64,000 nt of DNA from Agromyces sp. LHK192 (lineage in GTDB: Bacteria > Actinomycetota > Actinomycetes > Actinomycetales > Microbacteriaceae). Shown here piece after piece: positions 27,836-35,837 of this stretch (positions within the stretch are counted from its first letter, which is position 1; every line of letters begins with the position of its first letter). The notes under the pieces are model-generated. The model searched no databases and was not told the DNA's origin. It saw only the letters and a list, made by a program, of their open reading frames with translations. The stretch spans positions 2,418,001-2,482,000 of the forward strand of contig NZ_CP034753.1 in the NCBI RefSeq assembly GCF_004006235.1. The letters are read 5' to 3'. The translations under genes and the position numbers were made by a program.

Positions 27836-28956
27836 CAGTCGCCCTCGACCTTCACGGTCCAGCCGCCGCCGAGGTCGATGAGGGTGCCGACGAGCACGGG
27901 CGTGTCCTCCCCGGCGCGCAGCCGAACCGGCGGCCGACCCGGCTGGATGATGACGGTGCCGTTGCGGGAGTCGAGGTCGGTCACCACGATCGTGCCGCCC
28001 TGCAGGCCCACCTTCACGTGGCTGCGGGAGATGTCGGGGTCACCGGCTCCGATCGTGACCAGTCGCGGCAACCGACCGCCTGCCGCGCGGTTGACGCCGG
28101 GCGACCTCCCGAGCACGATCTCCCCCGTGAGCGGCTCGCGGACGCTGCCGGGCAGCGTCAGGTGCACCCCTGGATCGGATGCCGGAGCCGGGGGCCTCGC
28201 CGCCGCCTGCGTCTTGCGCTGCTCACGGAGCCGGAGGATCGCGGGCAGCGCGATCGTGCCGTCCTCCTCGTCGTCGGCGGCGGTCGGAGGACGGCTCGCG
28301 GCATCGCGGACCACGACGATCGTGCGGTCCTCGACCTCGTCGTCGGCCTCGGCTACCGGCGATGCGGCATCCGCGGCGGCATCCGCATCGACATCCGCGG
28401 CGGCATCCGCGTCGGCGTCGCCATCGGCATCGGCTGCGGGCAGCAGCGTCTGCTCGGGCACGATCGTCGCGGCCGGCGCCTCGGCCTCGGTGCCGGACGG
28501 CGCGGCATCCGCCGTCGACCCGATCGCGACGGGGTCGCCCACGCGAACGGTGCCGGCGTGCACGACCGCTTCGACGAGCGGCCATGCCGCTCCCGTCCGT
28601 CGAGTGAAGGGGGCCGCGATCTCGAACGCCCCGTCGACCGTGTCGAGCACGTGCTCCGACCACGTCGAGACCCGCGTCCCCGTCACCGGGTCGCCCGCGG
28701 CCTGCACCCGGAAACCGCCTCGCACGATCACCTGGATCTCGCCGCCGGACGGGACCACCAGCGCGAACGGCGGGACGTCCTGGATGCCGCCGCGGGTGAT
28801 CAGGCCGAGGACCGCGGCGAGCGGCTCCGCGGATCCGAGGGCCTCCCAGTAGCCGTCGGCGACATCCGTCGCCGTCGACGTCGCCGTCATCAGCACGCGT
28901 CCGCGGCGGACGAGGGCGACCCACTTCGCACTGGGATCTGGAACGTACTCGGTCAC
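27835..28956 (-). CDS. FHA-domain protein with Ala-Asp repeat linker
   Basis: A 373-residue protein. The N-terminal domain (about 1-155) is unrecognised and contains a ready-made strand pattern (KWVALVRRGRVLMTATST). A linker of about 45 residues is built of Ala-Asp repeats (ADADGDADADAAADVDAD). The C-terminal FHA domain (about 265-373) has GEIVLGRSPGVN, DISRSHVKVGLQGGTIVV (SRSH motif) and TDLDSRNGTVII. GTG at 28956 overlaps the phosphatase stop by 4 bp, and its stop overlaps the kinase start by 1 bp. Sitting between phosphatase and kinase, it is a likely phospho-switch partner of both. Confidence 0.88.
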   Translation of the reverse strand: MTEYVPDPSAKWVALVRRGRVLMTATSTATDVADGYWEALGSAEPLAAVLGLITRGGIQDVPPFALVVPSGGEIQVIVRGGFRVQAAGDPVTGTRVSTWSEHVLDTVDGAFEIAAPFTRRTGAAWPLVEAVVHAGTVRVGDPVAIGSTADAAPSGTEAEAPAATIVPEQTLLPAADADGDADADAAADVDADAAADAASPVAEADDEVEDRTIVVVRDAASRPPTAADDEEDGTIALPAILRLREQRKTQAAARPPAPASDPGVHLTLPGSVREPLTGEIVLGRSPGVNRAAGGRLPRLVTIGAGDPDISRSHVKVGLQGGTIVVTDLDSRNGTVIIQPGRPPVRLRAGEDTPVLVGTLIDLGGGWTVKVEGD

Positions 28957-29810
28957 CTGGCTCCTCCATCACGGGGCGCCGTCTCCTCCGGCACCCGCTC
29001 CTGCCGATCGCGGGTCGCCCCATCGTCGTCGTCGCCCGCGCTCACCTCCGCCTCGACCACCACGACCGTCACGTTGTCCCGCCCCCCGGCCTGCAGCGCC
29101 TCCGCCACGAGTTCGTCCGCCCGCCCGCCCGCGGCGAGGATCCGCGCGATCGATTCGTCGTCGACCTCCTTCGAGAGCCCGTCCGAACACACCACGAACG
29201 CGTGCCGGGAGGCCGCTGGGAAGATCCAGACGTCCGGTTCGACGAACTCCTCCGCGCCGAGCGCTCGGGTGATCACGTTGCGCTCCGGATGCCGCTCCGC
29301 CTCGTCGGGCGCGATGAGCCCCGCGTCGACCAGCTCCTGGACGGCCGAGTGGTCGACGCTCACCTGCTCGAGCCTGCGCCCGTCCCACGCGTAGATGCGC
29401 GAGTCGCCGACGTTGAAGGCCATCCACTGGAGCCCGGGGCCAGTGCCGGCGTCGATGAGCGCGACGCCCGACAGGGTCGTGCCGGCGACGGCGACGCCCT
29501 CGTCGCCGTCGGTGCTCAGCGCGCGCACCGCCTCGTTCGAGGAGTGGATGGCGTCGAGCACCTGCTCGGGCGTCGGGACCTCGTGCGCGCGCAGGTGCCG
29601 CCGGAACGTCTCGACGACGGCGCGGCTCGCGGCATCCCCCCGCGCGTGTCCGCCCATGCCGTCGGCGACGAGGAAGACCGGGGAGTCGGCGAGGTACGAG
29701 TCCTCGTTCACCTGCCGGACCCGACCGACGTCGGACGCCGCGCTGTGCACCACGATCACGGTTCCACCGTCATCGGCGAGCCCGAGCGTCTCCCTGCCGT
29801 CGTCCGACAC
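28953..29810 (-). CDS. PP2C-family Ser/Thr protein phosphatase (PrpC-like)
   Basis: A 285-residue PPM phosphatase that would reverse the cluster kinase. The metal-binding motifs are RQVNEDSYLADSP near residue 33, VFLVADGMGGHARGDAASR near 45, VGDSRIYAWDGRRL near 130, VVCSDGLSKEVDD near 210 and GRDNVTVVVVEAEV near 250. The GTG at 29810 follows GAGGTGACGC. It is the first gene of the leftward PFNA-like cluster; an 88-bp gap separates it from terC, with a weak promoter-like pair (TGAACC-17-TAGCGT) inside. Confidence 0.93.
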   Translation of the reverse strand: MSDDGRETLGLADDGGTVIVVHSAASDVGRVRQVNEDSYLADSPVFLVADGMGGHARGDAASRAVVETFRRHLRAHEVPTPEQVLDAIHSSNEAVRALSTDGDEGVAVAGTTLSGVALIDAGTGPGLQWMAFNVGDSRIYAWDGRRLEQVSVDHSAVQELVDAGLIAPDEAERHPERNVITRALGAEEFVEPDVWIFPAASRHAFVVCSDGLSKEVDDESIARILAAGGRADELVAEALQAGGRDNVTVVVVEAEVSAGDDDDGATRDRQERVPEETAPRDGGAR

Positions 29811-29898
29811 GCGTCACCTCGTTGCATCCGTCCTCGGGCCCGTGCCCGGATCCCGTGCCGGGACCGGGTTCCAACGCTAGCAAGACGAGACGGTCGGT

Positions 29899-30954
29899 TC
29901 AGCCCTCGTGCGACGACGACTTCTCGTGCGTCGGGATGTCGGAGGTGAAGTGGGGCACCTCGTCCATGAGCTTGTGCCCGCGCGACTTCGCGTCGGCGCG
30001 CGCCTTGATCAGGCTCGCGACCGTCGCGACCACCATCGCCGCGACGATGACGCCCAGCGACATCCAGGTGTTGATCTCGGGAACCCACTCGATGTGCTCG
30101 CCCCCGTTGATGAAGGGCAGTTCGTTCTCGTGCATCGCGTGGAAGACGAGCTTCACGCCGATGAACGCCAGGATGAACGCGATGCCGTACTTGAGGTACT
30201 CGAGCCGCTCGAGCAGGCCGCCGAGGAGGAAGTAGAGCTGGCGCAGGCCCATCAGTGCGAACACGTTGGCGGTGAACACGATGAACGGACTCTGGGTGAT
30301 GCCGAAGATCGCGGGAATCGAGTCGAGCGCGAACAGCAGGTCGGTCGTGCCGATCGCAACGAACACGATGAGCATCGGCGTGAAGAACTTCTTGCCGTCG
30401 ATCACCGTGCGCAGCTTCACCCCGTCGTATTCGTCGGTGAGCCGCACGCGCTTGCGGAGGATCCGGACGATGAAGGTGTCCTTGTCGTCGTCCTCGTGGT
30501 CGCCGCGCACCTGCTGGATCGCCGTCCAGACCAGCCACGCGCCGAAGATGTAGAACACCCAGCTGAAGTTCTCGATCAGCGAGGCGCCGAGCAGGATGAA
30601 GATGCCGCGCAGCACCAGCGCGATGATGATGCCCACCATCAGCACCTCCTGCTGCAGCTTCCTGGGCACCGCGAACTTCGCCATGATGATGACGAAGACG
30701 AAGAGGTTGTCGATCGACAGGCTGTACTCGGTGAGCCAGCCGGCGAGGAACTGCCCGCCGTGCTCGGCGTCGCCGAGCCAGAACATCATCCCCGCGAAGA
30801 TCAGCGCGAGCGCGACGTAGAACACCACCCACAGCGTCGACTCCCGGAACGACGGCACGTGCGGCCGCTTGATGACCAGGAGCAGGTCGCCGACGAGGAT
30901 CAGCGTGAGGACGATCAGGGATCCGATTTCGAACCAGGCGGGGAGCTGGAGCAC
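29899..30954 (-). CDS. TerC-family membrane protein (probable metal exporter)
   Basis: A 351-residue, multi-helix TerC/Alx-family integral membrane protein. Family motifs are TEYSLSIDNLFVFVIIMAKF near residue 75 and IGTTDLLFALDSIPAIFGI near 205, with membrane acidic residues proposed to bind metal. A charged cytoplasmic loop (DHEDDDKDTF) lies in the middle and the C-terminus is His-rich. TerC/Alx/YkoY proteins with a yybP-ykoY riboswitch export manganese, and such an element lies just upstream (31016-31130). The start chosen is GTG at 30954 (VLQLPAWFEIGS); longer readings would run into the riboswitch and tRNA. Confidence 0.92.
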   Translation of the reverse strand: MLQLPAWFEIGSLIVLTLILVGDLLLVIKRPHVPSFRESTLWVVFYVALALIFAGMMFWLGDAEHGGQFLAGWLTEYSLSIDNLFVFVIIMAKFAVPRKLQQEVLMVGIIIALVLRGIFILLGASLIENFSWVFYIFGAWLVWTAIQQVRGDHEDDDKDTFIVRILRKRVRLTDEYDGVKLRTVIDGKKFFTPMLIVFVAIGTTDLLFALDSIPAIFGITQSPFIVFTANVFALMGLRQLYFLLGGLLERLEYLKYGIAFILAFIGVKLVFHAMHENELPFINGGEHIEWVPEINTWMSLGVIVAAMVVATVASLIKARADAKSRGHKLMDEVPHFTSDIPTHEKSSSHEG

Positions 30955-31015
30955 GCGCGGCCTTCCGGGAGGTATGAGAGCACGACAGGACTCGAAAGTC
31001 TCTCCCAGTGCACGT

Positions 31016-31130
31016 GGTGCGGCACTGCCACGCCCGGAGCGTCGACGCTGGCGCTCGTATTGACGATCGTGGCCGGAGCACCTGGCCCCGCGGGATACTC
31101 CCCTTCGCTTCGAGGAGTCTACCCGCACCG
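31016..31130 (-). promoter_or_regulatory. yybP-ykoY manganese riboswitch
   Basis: The leader of terC carries both conserved sequence blocks of this RNA, in order: GGGGAGUA at 31103-31096 and CGUCAAUACG at 31065-31056. The expected stems pair: P1 GGUGCGG (31129-31123) with CCGCACC (31022-31016), CCACG (31072-31068) with CGUGG (31032-31028), and GAGCG (31056-31052) with CGCUC (31041-31037). The 60 nt between the aptamer and the GTG contain GGGAGAG and CUCUC segments and a ribosome-site-like GGAAGG, suggesting translational control. This family binds Mn2+ and turns on exporters of the TerC/Alx type. Confidence 0.87.
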
Positions 31131-31208
31131 GAACGTCGGCTGGACGCCCCTGCAGTAGGAGCCGGCGCGCTTCGGATGCACCGACGGCACCGGCTTCCGC
31201 GGAAACGA

Positions 31209-31238
31209 CGAACGCCCCTGCATTCGCAGGGGCGTTCG
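31209..31238 (-). terminator. Strong hairpin terminator downstream of tRNA-Glu
   Basis: A perfect 13-bp inverted repeat (CGAACGCCCCTGC and its complement) with a 4-nt ATTC loop, 13 bp after the tRNA 3' end. There is no long T-run, but the stem is very stable. It separates tRNA transcription from the terC riboswitch. Confidence 0.8.
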
Positions 31239-31251
31239 CCTGTTGCCTTCG

Positions 31252-31324
31252 TGACCCCAGCGGGATTTGAACCCGCGCTACCGCCGTGAGAGGGCGGCGT
31301 CCTAGGCCGCTAAACGATGGGGCC
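31252..31324 (-). tRNA. tRNA-Glu (anticodon CTC)
   Basis: A 73-nt cloverleaf. The acceptor stem GGCCCCA pairs with UGGGGUC and is followed by discriminator A. The D-arm region is UCGUUUAGCGGCCUAGGAC, the anticodon stem CCGCC/GGCGG encloses loop CUCUCAC (anticodon CUC at positions 34-36), and the T-arm is GCGGGUUCAAAUCCCGC. The CCA end is not encoded, as usual in actinobacteria. It has its own promoter (31364-31392) and terminator (31209-31238). Confidence 0.96.
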
Positions 31325-31363
31325 TTGTCTTCGGAATCTCGTTCCGTTTTCGGCAACTTGAAG

Positions 31364-31392
31364 AGTATGACACACGATCCGACGCGTTCCAA
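31364..31392 (-). promoter_or_regulatory. Promoter of tRNA-Glu
   Basis: TTGGAA (31392-31387) and CATACT (31369-31364) are separated by 17 bp, close to the housekeeping sigma consensus, and lie about 40 bp upstream of the tRNA 5' end in an AT-richer gap between the kinase-like gene and the tRNA. Confidence 0.65.
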
Positions 31393-31420
31393 ATCGGGCG
31401 GAACGACCCCGCCGGCACCC

Positions 31421-32323
31421 TCAGACGTACACCGCGACGGCCCCCGGAACCACCTCGACGTCGACCGGGAGCGGGCCGATCCGCTCCCCGTCGGCGTACG
31501 CGACCACGTCGGATGCCTCGACGCCGACGGACCTCGCGCGGACGAACTCGACCGCGGGATGGGAGGTGTGCTCGCCGGCGAAGACCTTCGGGAACACCCG
31601 GATGAGCCCCAGGCGGCTCAGCGGATGCACGATGAAGACGTCGAGCGCACCGTCTGCGAGATCGGCGTGCGGGACGATGCGCATCCCACCGCCGATGGAC
31701 GAGTTGTTCGCCACCGACACGAGCATCGCCCGCTGTTCGCGCCGGACGCCGTCGATCGTCAGCACGTACGCGCGCGGTCGGAACGTCAGCAACTCGCGCA
31801 CGAGCGCGATCGTGTACCGGCTCGGGCCGCGCGGACGCACCATCCGATTCGCGCGCTCGTTGACGACCGCGTCGAAGCCCGCCGACAGGACGCCGGCGAA
31901 CCACGTCGTGAGGCCGCCGTGCTGCACCCGGGCCGCGTCGATGCGTCGCGGCTCGCGCCCGAGGGCGGCGACCAGCGCGTCGACGGCGGCGTCCGGGTCG
32001 TCGAACGGCAGCCCGAGCCCACGGGCGAGGTCGTTGCCCGTGCCGGTCGCGACGATGCCCAGCGGGACCGGCGTGCCGGCGACGAGGTTGAGCCCCAGCG
32101 AGACCATGCCGTCGCCGCCCACGACGATGAGGCCGTCGGCGCCCGCAGCGAGCGCACGCTCGGTCTCGCGGCGGAGCAGTTCGACGTTCGGCTCACGCAG
32201 CATCACCACGTCGTGGCCCTCGCGCTGGAGGCGCTCGACGACGGCGTGGCCGACCGATCGGTTCCTGCCGAACGACGCCGCGGGGTTCACGGCGACCAGG
32301 AGCCGTTCGGGAGTTCGATGCAC
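31421..32323 (-). CDS. Diacylglycerol kinase / YegS-like lipid kinase
   Basis: A 300-residue protein of the DAGK catalytic family, which phosphorylates diacylglycerol or related lipids using ATP. The N-terminus LLVAVNPAASFGRNR and the nucleotide motifs VVGGDGMVSLGLNLVAG near residue 68 and GIVATGTGNDLARGLGLP near 90 are diagnostic. A second conserved block, SVANNSSIGGGMRIVPHADLADG, lies near 205. The ATG at 32323 is well placed. The gene is divergent from the metallo-hydrolase and its 3' end abuts the tRNA promoter region. The exact lipid cannot be told from sequence. Confidence 0.9.
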   Translation of the reverse strand: MHRTPERLLVAVNPAASFGRNRSVGHAVVERLQREGHDVVMLREPNVELLRRETERALAAGADGLIVVGGDGMVSLGLNLVAGTPVPLGIVATGTGNDLARGLGLPFDDPDAAVDALVAALGREPRRIDAARVQHGGLTTWFAGVLSAGFDAVVNERANRMVRPRGPSRYTIALVRELLTFRPRAYVLTIDGVRREQRAMLVSVANNSSIGGGMRIVPHADLADGALDVFIVHPLSRLGLIRVFPKVFAGEHTSHPAVEFVRARSVGVEASDVVAYADGERIGPLPVDVEVVPGAVAVYV

Positions 32324-32448
32324 CCTGCGATCATCGCAGCACGATCGGATGCCCCGGTGCCGACGAGGCCTCCATGGCGATTCGTGTCGTCCGTCGTCGC
32401 GATGCGCGGCGCCTTGCGCCGCCCTCGCCGCTCGTGTTGGCTCGGTCC

Positions 32449-33093
32449 ATGCGACTGACGAAGCTCGAACACGCCACGCTGGTCCTGGAGAAGCCGGGCG
32501 GCGCCGTCGTCATCGACCCGGGCAAGTTCACCGGGGAGTTCGATGCCCCCGACGAGCTCGTGGCGATCGTGATCACCCATGAGCACGACGATCACTGGAC
32601 GCCCGGACACCTCGCCCGGCTCGCCGACGCCGCGCCCGACGCACGCGTCCTCGGGCCCGAGGGCGTGGTGCGGGCAGCGGCGGCGCAGGGCCTCGTCGTC
32701 GAGGCCGTCGCTCCCGGCGACGAGATCGACGCAGGCCCGTTCCGGCTCCGGTTCTTCGGGGGCGGGCACGCGGTGATCCATGCGTCGATCCCCGTGATCG
32801 ACAACCTCGGGGTCGTCGTCGACGAGACGTTCGTCTATGCCGGCGATTCGTTCAGCGTCCCCGACGTCGAGGACGTGGCCGTGCTCGCCGTTCCCGCCAA
32901 CGCACCGTGGATGAAGATCGCGGAGTCGATCGACTTCGTGCTCGAGGTGTCGCCGCGCCGGGCGTTCGGCACGCACGACGCGCTGCTGTCGCAGCCGGGC
33001 AAGGACCTCGCCCACTCCCGTCTCGGCTGGGCGACCGAGCAGGGCGGCGGAACCTACCTGCCGCTCGCCGCAGGCGACTCCATCGAGCTCTGA
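32449..33093 (+). CDS. Metallo-beta-lactamase-fold hydrolase
   Basis: A 214-residue protein of the UlaG-like branch of the metallo-beta-lactamase fold. Strand KLEHATLVLEKPGGAVVIDPG is followed by the metal-binding motif VITHEHDDHWTPGHLARL near residue 43, then a glycine-rich FFGGGHAVIHASIPV, the third ligand block FVYAGDSFSVPD near 128, and FGTHDALLSQPG near 180. The ATG at 32449 is chosen because homologues begin near MRLTKLEHATL; an upstream ATG at 32374 would add an Arg-rich non-family extension. Substrate unknown. Confidence 0.88.
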   Translation: MRLTKLEHATLVLEKPGGAVVIDPGKFTGEFDAPDELVAIVITHEHDDHWTPGHLARLADAAPDARVLGPEGVVRAAAAQGLVVEAVAPGDEIDAGPFRLRFFGGGHAVIHASIPVIDNLGVVVDETFVYAGDSFSVPDVEDVAVLAVPANAPWMKIAESIDFVLEVSPRRAFGTHDALLSQPGKDLAHSRLGWATEQGGGTYLPLAAGDSIEL

Positions 33094-33113
33094 CCGCCCG
33101 CGCACCGGGATCC

Positions 33114-33132
33114 GCCGCTATGTGAAAGCGGC
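33114..33132. terminator. Small hairpin between convergent genes
   Basis: GCCGCT and AGCGGC flank a 7-nt loop in the 66-bp gap between the convergent metallo-hydrolase and penicillin-binding protein genes. It could terminate both transcripts. The stem is short and no T-run is present. Confidence 0.35.
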
Positions 33133-33159
33133 TCGCCGGGCGCACCGGTCCGACGGCGA

Positions 33160-35706
33160 TCAGCCTCCGCGGCCGCCGCCACCGCCGTTCCCGTCGCCGC
33201 CGCGACCGCCGTTCCCGTCACCGCCGCCGTTGCCACCACCGCCGCCCCAGCCGGAGTCGCCGTCGCCACCGTCACCCCAGCCGGAGTCGCCACCGTCGCC
33301 CCAACCGGAGTCGCCACCGTCGCCCCAACCGGAGTCGCCGCCGCCCCAGCCGGAGTCGTCATCGCCGCCGCCGACCTCCGCCGGCTGCGGATCGGCGGTC
33401 TCGGTGTCGACGGGTGGCGCGCTCGGAGCTCCCTGCCTCGGAGCGACAGGGCCCGGGCCGAGCTCCCGGATCGGATCGCCGCCGTACTTCGCCGAGGCGG
33501 CCGACATGACGATCGGCCACATCCGGTGCCGGGCGGTCGCCGCCGAACCGCTGTCGAACGAGATGGCCCGTTGGTTCGCGTCGCCGGTGACGCTCACGAC
33601 TCCGGCCGCGGTGGCGACCTTGCTGCTCGCGCCGACCATCCAGGTATCCTTCGCCCCGTCGGTCGTTCCGGTCTTCCCGATCAGCGGAACCGACGGCTCG
33701 GTGTTCCCGTTCGACACCGATCCCGTGCCTCCCGTCATCACCCGCCGCATGCCGTACGCCATGCCGGCGGCGACATCGGGCGAGACCGCCTGCGTGCAGG
33801 TGGACTTGGGGACCTCGATCTCCTGGCCGTCGCCGCCGACGATCCGGTCGATCGCGACCGGGGAGCACGACAGACCGCCGTTCGCGATGCCGGCGAATGC
33901 GACCGCGAGGCTCAGCGGCGCGACCTCGTTGATGCCGAGGACCGCCGAGGGGAACTGCACGAGCGGATTCCCGTCGGCGCGGTGCACCCCGAACGCCTGG
34001 GCCTTGTTCGCGATGCCGCACTGGTCGAGCAGCTTGGCCATGCCGAGGAAGCCGGTGTTGATCGACCCGACCGTCGACTCCAGCGCGCTGTAGTTGGCAC
34101 CCGCCTCGTTGGCGTCGTTCCTCGGGTTCCACCCCGGGTCGGCGTACTGCGTGCCGAGGCAGCTGTCGCGGAACGCCCCCCAGTTCGCCTTGCGCCGCGA
34201 ATCGACGCGTTCGCTCATGGAGTGCCCTTCCGCGAGCCACTCGGCGAGCGTGAAGACCTTGTAGGACGATCCCGGCTGGAACCCGCTCGATCCGCCGTAG
34301 TCGTAGTCGGTGTTGTAGTTGATCCCCGTGAAGTCCGGACGACCGGCGACGACCGCAGGGTCCTGGCTGTAGTTCTTGTTCTGGGCCATCGCCAGCACCC
34401 GGCCGGTGCCGACCTGCACACTGGAGATCACCGCGCCGACATCCCAGCCGGGGTAGGTCTGCGGGACGTTCTCGGCGATCGCCCGCTCGGCGGCCGCCTG
34501 CAGGTCCAGGTCGAGCGTCGTGTAGATCTGGTATCCGCCCCGGCGGAAGTTGAGCATGCGCTCTTCGGCGTCCTCGCCGAAGAGCGGGTCGTTCTGCAGG
34601 ATGTGGATGACGTAGTCGCAGAAGTAGGCCGAACCGCCGGCCGTCTGGCATCCGGTGCTCGGTTCGGTGATGGCGGGTTGCACCGGCGTCGCGACGGCCT
34701 CGTCGTACTGGACCTGGGTGATCTTCTTGAAGTTCAGCATCCGGTCGAGGATGTAGTCGCGACGCGCGTGGTTCGCGGCGTACCCGTTCGCCGCACCGTT
34801 CGTCTCGCTCTCGGGCTTGTCCAGCTGGAACTTGACGGGGTTGTTGACGATGGCGATCAACGACGCGGCCTGCGCGAGCGTGAGGTTCGCCGCCGTCGTC
34901 GAGTAGTAGTAGTTCGCGGCGGCCTCGATGCCGTACACCGTTCCGCCGAACCCGGCGATGTTCAGGTATCCGAGCAGGATGTCGTCCTTCGCGTACCGCT
35001 TGTCCACGCCGATCGCGAGTCGCATCTCCTTGAGCTTGCGGTCGATCGTGGTCTCGGTCGCCGTGTCGTAGCATCCCAGCCGCTCGTCCTCGATGAGGGC
35101 GAACCGCTCGTCGGGCGTGAGGGCCGTCTGCTCGTCGACGGTCAGGCGGCCGAGCGCGACGTCGGCAGCCTCGCGCTCGCACTCCTGCACGCGGACGTTC
35201 TTGACGTACTGCTGCGCGATCGAGGATCCGCCCTGCGTCTCACCGCCGGCCGCGGTGGTGAGCGCCGCGCGGATGGTGCCCTGGAGGTCGATGCCGCCGT
35301 GGTCGTAGTAGCGCGGGTCCTCCCCCGCGACGGCCGCGTCCTTGACGTACTGGCTGACCTGGTCCCAGCCGACGGTGATCCGGTTCTGGTCGTAGAACGA
35401 GGCGAGGTGCTGCACCGAGCCGTCGCTGCGGGTGGCGTAGATGTCGCTCTTCTCGCTGAGGTCGCCGATCTCGAGGTACCCGGGGAGGTTCTCGAACAGG
35501 CCGATCGTGTTGGACGCGGTGACGCCGACGAGCGAGAGCGCCGGCGTGGCCGCGGTGACGACGAGCGCGCCGGCGGCGACGCTCGCCACGACGAGCCCGA
35601 CGAGACCGCCCAGCACGCCGCCGATGGTCCGCGTCTCCTGGAAGTCGCGTGCCCGCTTGTGCCGGTACGGGCGTGCGTCCACCGCTCCGTCGCGTCCGTC
35701 GTCCAT
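33160..35706 (-). CDS. Class A penicillin-binding protein with Gly/Asp/Trp repeat tail
   Basis: An 848-residue bifunctional peptidoglycan synthase. A cytoplasmic Arg/His-rich start is followed by a membrane helix (about 28-55), then a GT51 glycosyltransferase (AGEDPRYYDHGGIDLQGTIR near 127 and GGSSIAQQYVKN near 160). The transpeptidase domain has the SxxK serine in FQPGSSYKVFTLAEWL near 480, SxN in TVGSINTGFLG near 553 and the KTG motif LIGKTGTTDGAKDT near 675. The last about 70 residues are low complexity: five GDSGWG-type units followed by Gly/Asn/Asp. The ATG at 35706 (MDDGRDGAVD) is preferred over an 80-codon extension. It is convergent with the metallo-hydrolase. Confidence 0.93.
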   Translation of the reverse strand: MDDGRDGAVDARPYRHKRARDFQETRTIGGVLGGLVGLVVASVAAGALVVTAATPALSLVGVTASNTIGLFENLPGYLEIGDLSEKSDIYATRSDGSVQHLASFYDQNRITVGWDQVSQYVKDAAVAGEDPRYYDHGGIDLQGTIRAALTTAAGGETQGGSSIAQQYVKNVRVQECEREAADVALGRLTVDEQTALTPDERFALIEDERLGCYDTATETTIDRKLKEMRLAIGVDKRYAKDDILLGYLNIAGFGGTVYGIEAAANYYYSTTAANLTLAQAASLIAIVNNPVKFQLDKPESETNGAANGYAANHARRDYILDRMLNFKKITQVQYDEAVATPVQPAITEPSTGCQTAGGSAYFCDYVIHILQNDPLFGEDAEERMLNFRRGGYQIYTTLDLDLQAAAERAIAENVPQTYPGWDVGAVISSVQVGTGRVLAMAQNKNYSQDPAVVAGRPDFTGINYNTDYDYGGSSGFQPGSSYKVFTLAEWLAEGHSMSERVDSRRKANWGAFRDSCLGTQYADPGWNPRNDANEAGANYSALESTVGSINTGFLGMAKLLDQCGIANKAQAFGVHRADGNPLVQFPSAVLGINEVAPLSLAVAFAGIANGGLSCSPVAIDRIVGGDGQEIEVPKSTCTQAVSPDVAAGMAYGMRRVMTGGTGSVSNGNTEPSVPLIGKTGTTDGAKDTWMVGASSKVATAAGVVSVTGDANQRAISFDSGSAATARHRMWPIVMSAASAKYGGDPIRELGPGPVAPRQGAPSAPPVDTETADPQPAEVGGGDDDSGWGGGDSGWGDGGDSGWGDGGDSGWGDGGDGDSGWGGGGGNGGGDGNGGRGGDGNGGGGGRGG
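33243..33358 (-). repeat. Tandem repeats encoding GDSGWG units
   Basis: The core CCGGAGTCG recurs at 33251, 33281, 33305, 33329 and 33350, giving spacings of 30, 24, 24 and 21 bp, all multiples of three. In the coding frame each unit reads (D)SGWG with Gly/Asp spacers. The in-frame array lies in the C-terminal tail of the penicillin-binding protein and could change length by slippage. Confidence 0.85.
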
Positions 35707-35837
35707 CCCCGCAACCCCCGTTTCGAGTCGACTTCCATCGAACCTCAGGGTGCTCGGGAAGTCCAGCATGCGAGGCCCCGGCGCGCCCTGAGCACGATTC
35801 AGTTTCGTGCGCCCTCGGTCGTGCGAGGTGCGCTCGC

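Noticed and set aside
28370-28440. GC-rich repeated GCATCCGCGG sequence resembling a DNA repeat element
   Set aside because: It encodes the Ala-Asp linker of an FHA protein in frame, so it is explained as a coding repeat.
33243-33358. Possible CRISPR-like array from regularly spaced repeats
   Set aside because: Units are contiguous, in frame with a penicillin-binding protein tail, and have no unique spacers or cas genes nearby.
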